Of a stretch of 64,000 bases of DNA, positions 56,250-64,000 are shown piece after piece. Source of the stretch: Undaria pinnatifida (Eukaryota > Sar > Phaeophyceae > Laminariales > Alariaceae); the NCBI GenBank assembly GCA_012845835.1, contig JABAKD010000009.1, forward strand, positions 4,192,904 through 4,256,903. Reading direction: 5' to 3'. How positions within the stretch are numbered: the first letter of the stretch is position 1; the number at the start of each line of letters is the position of its first letter. The notes under the pieces are model-generated. The model did no database searches and was not told the origin of the DNA. It saw nothing but the letters and a program-made list of their open reading frames with translations. The translations under genes were made by a program, and so were the position numbers.

Positions 56250-56700
56250 AGGTTCCAGACATCAGGAACTCAACAATTAGGTCCTGACGAAAAAACTGAT
56301 ATAAAAGAAAAAACACCAATGTTCCACCTGATGAACAGTCCATGACTTAGGCATAAAATGAAACAGCTCGGGTTGAAGAGCCCTGTCCTACAGAACAGTT
56401 TGAACCGGAAGATGTCACCTGTATCACAGCACGCTTCCACAGCCCAAATAAGGCGTCACTACGTGGGCCAATGCCCTATTGTGAATACCTCGTCTGATAC
56501 GGTAAGAGACATGCACTGCGATAAACGTGGCACTTTTTGGCTGAAACGTTTTCCCTGAACGACGTGGTTCCTTAGCCTACAAATCGCTGGCATGATGTCT
56601 TGTTTTGTAGTAGGGTTTGTTGTATAGCTAGAGGTCATCAAGATTATTCATCTTTATTTTTTTTTCCCAGGTCAGGTGTCAGGTCAGGTGTTGGCTGAGA
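56250..56700. other. No supported gene
   Basis: Only short anonymous frames on both strands. Confidence 0.35.
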
Positions 56701-56709
56701 AATGGAGCT

Positions 56710-57560
56710 CTTGAGGTCAGGAGTTACCAAATATATTCGGTCGTGTTCGTGTTGTGTAACATGCGCCCATAACCTTCATCCCACACCCCACTTCGACAAA
56801 CGACGCAAGCCATGAACGATAGACGTTCTCGTGGACTGGTTGTCCATAAAATGGCATGGTGGACTGCACATACCCAGGATAGTGTAGGAGGGTTAAACAC
56901 ATGTTCACTGCCGAGTGAGGAATAATACCCAATTCGTCGCAACATAGCACCAGATGTCCAGCCTTTTAGCACCCAGGACCACATCGTCTGCAAGCCTTCA
57001 ACGGAGGATATATCGGATGTATGTGGTCAGGGCAAACTTGCTTTGGAAATGGAAGCCCAACCTATGTTCCATCACAGCTGATGCCGTGGTCGGAGGTGAT
57101 GTGGAACGAGTGCGCATCCAACACCTTACAGCACAACAATACAGTCTACCAGGTAAGACATTTCTGACCTGTCCATGATAATGACAAGTTGGCTTGAAAT
57201 TGAATACACGTTTCGAGGCTTTCCTCGTCCATTTCTTCCCAGTCGGCGATGCCAAGGCATGTGTTAGGCCGTAACATGTCGACCTCAATCTGCATACGTG
57301 ACACATTCTGCAGGCCACAGGCAAAGTGAAATTGTGCTTGTCCTTGGCCATTTATGAAAGATTTACGAGGGCATCACTCGATGGTCTCCACGGTTCAGCT
57401 TCGCCATGTTAAAAAGCTTTCATCGACAAACCAAACCAAAGGTACAGGGAACATCTGCTGTAGACGCCCTCCACGATATGTTTGTAGTGGTCGTCCAAAT
57501 TGTCGTACCGTGGAGGGTCGTCAACGTCTCCTATAATGTTGGCGTTGTTGCAGTCAACAC
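56710..57560 (-). pseudogene. Decayed piggyBac-like transposase
   Basis: Read right to left with frame changes. An N-terminal piece has 'DVDDPPRYDNLDDHYKHI' (about 57.52 kb). 'DESFLTWRS' follows at 57424, resembling the first catalytic-Asp block, then two stops. The same frame then gives 'FACGLQNVSRMQIEVDMLR' and 'GIADWEEMDEESLETC'. After a stop and frame change come 'DELGIIPHSAVNMCLTL', 'HYPGYV' and 'VGCGMKVMGACYTTRTRPN', which recall the later block ending in Gly-x-x-x-x-Gly-Thr/Ala-x-Arg-x-x-Arg. Order and spacing fit piggyBac-type DDE transposases, but the second and third acidic residues cannot be placed. It could also be another unknown transposase. Confidence 0.35.
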
Positions 57561-57699
57561 AAGCAAGTCGCTTTCGATGTCAGTTGAAGCGGTGCCCAAA
57601 AGGAGCAAGGAACCTGCGGAGGGGTAACGGCGGTCGCAAGTGGTCTCAGCCCACCCAACGAAGCACGGGGATATCACCCGCTTGGTCATCGTAAGGGAG

Positions 57700-59340
57700 G
57701 TTATACAACATCTGAAGCATTTTTTATATTTTTTGTCACACCGAGAATGCAGCGCAGATAGGTGACGTTCCCAATAAATAGAGCTACTAACATTAAGGAC
57801 TTTGAATCATAGTTTGGCTTGTGGGGGAAGCAAAAACAATCAAACAAAAACATGGTTAATGTAGGGTGATGCCGCAGTTATCGATAAAAATAACATAGTA
57901 TAATCCCACACTGAAGTATAAAGCAAACGACCAGGCAGCCACGACACCAACACATCGAGGCACGCAATATCTACCACGCAGGTCATCCCGGACAAATCAG
58001 ATGGCACCCACAACACTCAAGCACCCTCCCGAAGAGACTGCCAGATTGCCAGAGCGCGCTCTGCGGGATTGCCAACGGTACACAGGCTGATGCGTCATCA
58101 AGGGTGTCCGAAGCGGGGCGAATTTAGCTCTTTGCTACGAACACGTTACATCCAGCAAACAATTCTCAAAATCAGAACGCTCGTCTCACGTTCGTTGGAG
58201 ACCGACGAGCTGTGCCCCCCACACAAAAGCAACCTACCACAAACGTGCCACCCACGCCAACGCCACAGGTGCGGAACATTCCCGCGGCCCTACCTCTGGC
58301 CTGCAGCAAAGTCTGTTTGTGGCCCACCAACAGCAAAGTGGTCTTTCGGCGATTTGGAATATTGAGCAGTCTGCTCAGGGAGTCTGTTCGAGAATCGAAA
58401 AGCCACACCCGTACATGAAAACCCGCGAACAGTTTGAATTTAAAAAGCTCGGAGATCGGGCGACAGGACGACACCAAGCAAAGAAGACCAGAGACACAGT
58501 GCGTCTTTAGTCATCTGGGAGCAGCCCGTCTCGACCTCAGAGGCAGCCGGTCTCCAGTCACCCTTTTAAACCCTCATTGTGTTCTGCTTACGCGGCAGTT
58601 TCCCATGTTACACCGTCGGTGTATCGGTCACTTAGGGTCTTGCAAGGAGGACGGCATCGATGCAACTCTTGGTCTCCGGCAAGACAATCCCACCAGAAGT
58701 TTGTAGTTCGCGAGACATCGCCGGGATGACCATGAGTGATCACGGAAACACTCAAGAGTTTCATCATTTGCTGATGTTTGTTATGGAAATGTTAGCACGT
58801 AGCCATTACGAATCAATGTTCGGTAGCACTGCTCTTGTGTATCGGAGATCTTTTATGTGCCGGTTCGAGTGTAACGCACGTATGTGTGCGCGGAGGAGTT
58901 ACTTCCGTAGGATTCTCTGCTTGAAATCCAGGCAGCTCAATTTCTCATGTGGCTCTCTCTTGTAAATCTTTCCGCATCATAGCTGTTCTGGTCATCTCTG
59001 GAAAGCAGCCGTCGTTTGGGCTCCTGCAACTCTGCCGATTATTTCTGTGTGTATTGGCCAAATCAAGCGCAACCGTTGTACTATTCAACATTTTCTCTAC
59101 ATCTCGGAAGCAATTCGTCTTCCAGGCTATCCTCTCGCACCGTGCCAACACCTCGACTAACGTCGACGGCACAGCCTCTCAAACCACCGTGCCAGGGTAT
59201 CACATATTGTCTTTGAAACGTTACGAAGCCTCGTCTGTGTGAGTAGGGGCCTGCAGCGACTACAAGTCTACTGCTAATGCCGAGTTCTATGGAGAGCACA
59301 CTCGCCCTCCAGGGTTTGAATATTTTTGGATCGTCCAGCA
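57700..59340. other. No recognised gene; anonymous frames
   Basis: Plus-strand frames at 58069-58365, 58434-58706, 58660-58965 and 58949-59242 (90-101 codons) show no family motif. Frames overlap and hand over, as in decayed coding DNA, so this may be a relic of another transposon. Confidence 0.25.
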
Positions 59341-59599
59341 TTTCGATATTTTTGGATATATTTCAACGGGGAGCTACTGCCGGAATCTGCCTTCAGCTGG
59401 AGGCTACACTGGGTAAACCCGTTTTCTTGCTGGACCCGGACTGATCACCTTAGTTCCCGGCAGCACGTTCGGTACGCTACTGTGTGCGTAAAGCATTCGG
59501 GAGCACAACTTCTTTGCGTTGATTTTGGACGGTGTATGGGTCTGGGCAGGTTGTTAGTTGTTCGCGCGGCGCACCATCCTCGCTGTTTTTTGTGTCTGT

Positions 59600-60237
59600 A
59601 ACTGGCGACCGAAATCGCTTGCGCGTGGTTCTTTCGCGAGGCGTAGTCTATCCAAGATATATCCCACGTACCGAGTTGCCGGCTTGGTAGCGTGTGTAGG
59701 CTGGGTATACGACTGCTAGCTGGTAGCAGCCGCTACATCTTCTTGACCAGTTAATGTTTTTTTTTTCCTGCGCGTGGTAGTATACGCGAGGTAAACATGC
59801 GCGTTGTGGTATACGCGAGGTAGGTCTGTCCGACATATCTTCCTCGTGCTGGTTTTTAGACCTGTGCATGTGTAGGCTGAGGATCTGACCAGGCCGGTTT
59901 GCCTCCGTGTAGCAGCCAAACGTCTAAGCTGCAAGACGCGTACCGAGTCTTCGCAGTGCATCGGACCCGTGTGCCTGCAGAACGAGACCGTAGCTGGCCA
60001 CTCCGTCGTCTCAACACTGCAGTTTCGCCACCTGGGGTTGGTAAGAAGCTGTGCTCGGCCGGCCGCAGTTGTCTGGGTGAACTCTGGATTGCTAACGTAG
60101 GACGTGGGTCGTGAGCTACGGAGGTGTGACCTGAACGTAGCCTACCCCTGTGTAGCATTGACCTGTATCCTTCTTAGGCGCGTCGTGCGTGTGCCGAAAT
60201 TCTGACCGCGCCCCAAAGTGTGACCCTAGCTTTTAGC
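59600..60237 (+). other. Probable 5' LTR and leader of the copia element
   Basis: The non-coding stretch before the gag-like region has a short direct repeat ('gtatacgcgaggta' twice near 59.8 kb). A 5' LTR would be expected here, but its partner LTR lies beyond the window, no TG...CA ends are certain, and I do not find a clear primer binding site. The call rests on position only. Confidence 0.3.
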
Positions 60238-61224
60238 TATGGCGAAACCATCGAGATCCGGGCTCCACCCCATGCTTGACGCCGTTGGGACCATGTCGGG
60301 AAAACAGGGTTTTCGCGTGCGGACGACAAACTCCGGAACGCAGTCGACATCTTCGCGCCGGATCGTAAGCCCATTATAGCGGGGGCCGACAGCCCTGCGG
60401 AACTTGCACCAGACGAGGGAGACAAAGCCAATTGGGACCAGGCTGACAGTCGCCTGTTCTCCCTCATCTTCTTTGTCACCTCCGGGTCTGCGCACCCCAA
60501 CGTCCTTGCTCACGAAGAGGCGGTGGATGGAACGGCGGCCTGGAATGCCCTCATCGAGCGTTTCGACGCTAACACCCAGGAAGCTCCGCGTGTGTGTTAC
60601 AGAGAGCTTTTCGCCCTTCGGCAACTGGCGGGCGGGGATCCCATCCCTTTTTTTACGAAAGGATAATATCTCAAGATGCGCCTCCAAAGCCTGGGGAAGG
60701 AGGTCTCTAAGGATGTCTACCTAGACATCAAGCTCTCGGGCCCAACGAAGGCCCAAGAGTTTGCGTTCATTCGTGACATTTGCTACCATGAGGAATTAAT
60801 GTCCGTTGACCGTCTCGAGGAGACGGTTAACCACTTCTACGTGTACCAGCGGTCGTGCAACGCGTCTGGGCCCGTGGTCTCGGGACGGGGGGCTGCAATA
60901 GCGAAGTCCTCATCCGACCAGTGCCGTCGATGGAAGGCGAACGGGCATTTCCAGCGTGACTGCCCCCAACAAGTGCACAAGAACCGTTCAAAGCTGGGAA
61001 AGAAGACCTGGAATAACAAGCGCGACGGTAGTGGGGGGAGTGCTCAGCCGAAATCGTGCTCCTACCACAACTCCACCCCGCACAGCGATGCGGATTGTCA
61101 GAAACAGCAGAAGGTTCGTGCAAACAAGAAGAACGAGCTCCAAGTCTTGGTTGCCAACCGGGCGATGCTGCATTCCACTGGTCAGGTCAACCTGCCCAAT
61201 ATCGGGAGCGCTCAATTGGCGTAA
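60238..61224 (+). pseudogene. Copia gag (UBN2-type capsid plus zinc knuckle), disabled
   Basis: The ATG at 60238 starts a frame that stops near 60378. The gag frame proper is the next one: 'KLRNAVDIFAPDRKPI', 'DKANWDQADSRLFSLIFF', 'AAWNALIERFDANTQEA'. This is the UBN2/retrotransposon gag pattern, which forms the particle. It meets a TAA at about 60664 and continues in frame from 60676 with 'LGKEVSKDVYLDIKLSG'. The zinc knuckle 'CRRWKANGHFQRDC' has Trp where the second Cys should be. A second cysteine/histidine group, 'CSYHNSTPHSDADC', follows. At least one frameshift, one stop and a lost zinc ligand mark it as dead. Confidence 0.8.
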
Positions 61225-61439
61225 TCGACTCTGGCGACGGCACCGCAGGATCCCGCTGAGCCGACTTCGTTCGGGTTCTCCTTCAGCCCCCAACGCGCTC
61301 AACCGGATGCCCCAACTTCGTATTTTGCCTTTTCCTAGACGCCTCCGGCGGCGTTTGCCGCCACTCCGGCGGGACCTCCATCTATCTTATCAAAGTCGCC
61401 AGCGCAGGACCACCGCTTGCCTTCAGGGTTCTTCGGTGC

Positions 61440-61960
61440 GTTCATGGTGACCCCTGCGGAGATGTCGCTTGCTCTTTTTCGCTCAGACGATCATGCATTC
61501 GGATGGTTGTAGACCGCAAAGCGACCAACACCTACCTTGACCGTGCGCGTACACCAGGAGTGCGGGCCCACATGTGCGACGTCGAAGACCTCCAGGTCCC
61601 TCAAACGATCGTCGCCGGTGGCAAGCATCTCCTCAAGGGCGTAACAACGGGGACAACCTTCGGCGTCGTCACGGACGACAACGGAAATGACCGGCGCGTC
61701 TCCGTTCACGTCGTATTGGTGTCGGACTTGGGAACCAACCTCTTGTTTGTGACCGTGACAATGCAGCAAGGAGTGGTGACGATGGTTCATCAAGCCACCC
61801 CCAGATTGGGGTCAAGGGACATGGTTATCCCTATTCAAACCTATGGGGTGGACGACGCGACCGGAAAACTCATGTGCTCCATCGAGGTCAAGCTGAGGGT
61901 GGCGCCGGGGGGCAGACAGTCCTCGGGCGAGCCCCTGACGGCATTGCTTTAACGTCGGAG
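61440..61960 (+). pseudogene. Copia protease region, catalytic motif damaged
   Basis: The frame 61503-61952 reads 'VVDRKATNTYLDRARTPG', 'HMCDVEDLQVP', 'GKHLLKGVTTGTTFGVV' and 'VLVSDLGTNLLFVTV'. The position and following pattern fit the pepsin-like retroviral-type protease that matures the polyprotein, but the usual Asp-Ser-Gly triad reads Asp-Arg-Lys. A frameshift lies upstream (the gag frame ends near 61.22 kb) and another near 61.9 kb in a G-run, where the frame must change to reach the integrase. Confidence 0.65.
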
Positions 61961-62796
61961 TCCGCTGAGCTGTGGCACCGGCGCATGGGACACATCCACC
62001 ACAAGATCTGGGAAACGTCCTGAAGAATGAACCGGGTAGCGGTGTCGACTACACCGGCAACTTTAAATTCTGTAGTACCTGCCCACTCGGGAATAGCGCA
62101 CAACAACCTCACCCCGAGCAGGCCACCCACAATGTTCTACGTCGTTTCGAGCTCGTATCCGTCGACACCCTCGGCCCCTTGACGCCAACAGCTCGGGGAG
62201 GGTTCAAACACGACGTCAAGTTCGTTGACCAGCAAACCAAGAAGAAGGAGGTAGTGCTCATGAAGGACAAGACCTGCTCTGTGGACGCCCTTTTTTTGTT
62301 GGTCAAAGAAACCGTGATTCCTGCCGGCGAGCGCATCCATACCCTCGGCGGCGACCGCGGCATGGAATCCACGAGCGCGAAGTTCCTTCAGTACTGTGAA
62401 GACGTCAGCATCAAGCTGGAGTTTGCTTCTCCGAACACTCCTCAGCAGATCAGAGCGAACGAGCGTGCAGGCCGGACGATTTTGAACATCGTGCGCTGTT
62501 TTGTCCCCCACACGACACTTCCCAACTTCCTTTGGGGGGAGTTGATGAAGATGACCGTCTACCTGAGAAACCGGAACACTGACGCAGCGTTGCAAAACGG
62601 GACGCCGTACAAGGCGCTCTACGGCAAGGATGGATATCTCGGCCATCTCCGGGTGATCGGGTCCCAGGCGTTCGTGCACGAAGAGACCCACACCCATAAG
62701 CTGGAGAAGTGTGCTTCGGAAGACCAGCTCGTCGGATTCAGCGAGGAAAGCGAGTCTTACCGGATCTACAACTCCGACACGCGACTGTGCGGGTGA
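61950..62796 (+). pseudogene. Copia integrase (zinc-binding part and catalytic core)
   Basis: The zinc-binding start 'ELWHRRMGHIHHK' is at about 61966, followed by a frameshift near 62005. The open frame 61972-62796 then carries 'CSTCPLG', 'ELVSVDTLGPLTPTA' (first Asp), 'HTLGGDRGMEST' (second Asp) and 'QIRANERAGRTI' (Glu), so the D,D,E set of the rve core is present. Next are 'LPNFLWGELMKM' and 'HLRVIGSQAFVHEE', typical of copia. The integrase inserts the cDNA into chromosomes. The core is the best-preserved part, yet the frameshift separates it from its zinc domain. Confidence 0.85.
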
Positions 62797-63790
62797 GTCA
62801 AATGTTATCTTCATTGAGACGCCTTCTGTCGCGGCCTCGTTGGACGCGCGCGGTTTTGACGACGGAGAGTTCACGTACGACGACCACGAGGACATGCCAA
62901 GAGACTTGCGAAGCCGCACTTCCAACCACTCGGCTGATTCGCTCTCTCGTGAACGTACCGTAGGGGATGCCGTCGGGATCTGTCTGCGATCGCGCTCCTC
63001 GAAAAAGTTAATGAGACAACCAACAGTGATCTTGGACTTGCACCTGCTGGATCTACGCCTGCCAACGATACGCCTCGGACGTCTGGTGGTGCGCCTGAGG
63101 AAGATAGGCTTGCCCCGCCCGGGGGAGTCAGTCCCCCGGTTCCGGAAAACGAAGCGTCTTCTCCTGGATCGTGACCTGGTCCGGCGCCGCCGCTTGGTTC
63201 ATCGACCGTTGGTTCTGCTCCGTCTGGTACTGCGCGGCAGGGTGGTTCTGTGCATGAACGCGGTTCGTCTCGTGGTCAACGAGGCTCCGCTCCGACGCCT
63301 GCAGTCACCAGGTAAGCCTCGCGTGGTGAATCTGCGCGGAAAAGCATCACGCAGCGCGGTGGACGTGGCAGCGGGTCTTCACGTAGACGTGATAGATACT
63401 CGTGGTGGACGAGGTTTTACTTCGCCCCCTGCAACCACCAGGTCTGCTTCGAGCGTACCCACTACGAGGACCATCAGAGAGCTTCGTTGCCTCTCTTAAG
63501 CGTTTTCCATGAAGGGGGAGTTTTCCGACGCCGCCCACGCGGACAACATATTCATCTTCAGAGATATTCCACGGTAGGGGTTGCAGGTTTAGCGTCAAAA
63601 CGTCCCTGGGCGATCGAGTTCCTAATGTGAGGAACTGCCGGTCAATGAAGTAATTTCACGAATACATGGTCGGGTTTTATCCAAGGAAGCATGGTGGGGT
63701 TGTGCGAACAAATGCCTTCGAAGTCATTTATCAGGTGAGATGTGGAGTTCCTCATATGAGGAGCTCAGGAACGTTCTGCTGCGACCCTAT
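62797..63790 (+). pseudogene. Copia linker between integrase and reverse transcriptase
   Basis: Low-similarity spacer of pol. Frames open in turn, for example 62711-63499, which begins out of frame with the integrase and then reads 'VIFIETPSVAASLDARGF' and 'EFTYDDHEDMPRDL'. The conserved motif of this part, an Asn-Val-x-Phe-x-Glu strand, is visible at its start. Stops and frame changes follow, and no other gene is hidden here that I can see. Confidence 0.5.
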
Positions 63791-63791
63791 C

Positions 63792-64000
63792 ATGGGATGG
63801 CTCTTCACGGAATACGCGTACGCTGTTGGAACAACGCAACCGAATGTTCCACGGACGATGAAGGAAGCGCAGCTCAAGCCCGAAGCCGCCCAGTGGAACG
63901 CAGCGGCCGAACGCGAGATCGCGAGTCTTAAAGATCGTCAAGTTTACAAGCTTGTTCCGCACTCTGCCGTTCCCGCTGGACGGAAGCGAATCAATTTGAA
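63792..64000 (+). pseudogene. Copia reverse transcriptase (RVT_2), start only, runs off the window
   Basis: The frame from ATG 63792 reads 'TEYAYAVGTTQPNVPRTM', then 'EAAQWNAAAEREIASLKDR' and 'VYKLVPHSAVPAGRKRI', the conserved beginning of the copia reverse transcriptase domain. It is open to the last base, so the catalytic Asp-Asp motif, RNase H and 3' LTR lie outside. Confidence 0.85.

Noticed and set aside
62137-62925. 262-codon minus-strand frame opposite the integrase
   Set aside because: It is the shadow of the copia integrase, whose plus-strand reading has the D,D,E motifs.

Overview
The window reads as nuclear DNA of a stramenopile, most likely a brown alga. The reasons are one intron-containing gene of the 'polymorphic outer membrane protein-like' beta-helix family known from brown algae, GT/AG introns in consistent phase, a copia retrotransposon, tRNA-derived short repeats, CAA and TAG microsatellites, and no operon structure. 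There is no sign of bacterial or organellar sequence. Species cannot be fixed from the sequence alone.

Genes. The one convincing host gene lies on the minus strand at about 12.55 to 7.01 kb: beta-helix exons, then a cysteine-rich exon pair, then a multi-pass membrane C-terminus. Three further short exons of the same beta-helix type, all phase 1 on both sides, lie on the same strand at 19.5, 42.6 and 55.2 kb. They are either 5' exons of one very large gene with transposon-filled introns or remnants of sister genes. Other open stretches (2.3-2.8, 15.1-16.3, 19.7-21.2, 23.5-24.0, 40-42.5 kb) look protein-like in part but belong to no family I recognise.

Mobile and repetitive DNA fills most of the rest. 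(1) A family of G-tract-rich elements with a conserved head sequence occurs at 0-1.1, 3.1-4.4, 16.4-17.8, 22.3-23.1, 25.2-27.6, 28.4 and 43.3-44.6 kb. Copies often lie as convergent pairs, which suggests foldback elements. (2) Two copies of a MITE-like element lie at 8.72 and 40.28 kb. (3) A hAT-like 1.1-kb element lies at 13.54-14.64 kb. (4) tRNA-derived SINE-like repeats lie at 1.1 and 24.0 kb. (5) A complex satellite made of serial small hairpins runs from about 29.8 to 37.6 kb. (6) A giant palindromic element (44.81-53.36 kb) has two arms of about 4 kb around a unique centre of about 360 bp; a third arm fragment lies at 55.55-56.25 kb and carries a long CAA expansion. (7) Decayed transposase or reverse transcriptase remnants lie at 54.5 kb (gypsy-like) and 56.7-57.6 kb (piggyBac-like). 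(8) A copia element broken by frameshifts and stops begins near 60.2 kb and runs off the right edge.

Overall this is a transposon-dominated, gene-poor region. The most unusual structures are the hairpin satellite, the giant palindrome, the foldback-like G-tract family and the scattered beta-helix exon cassettes.
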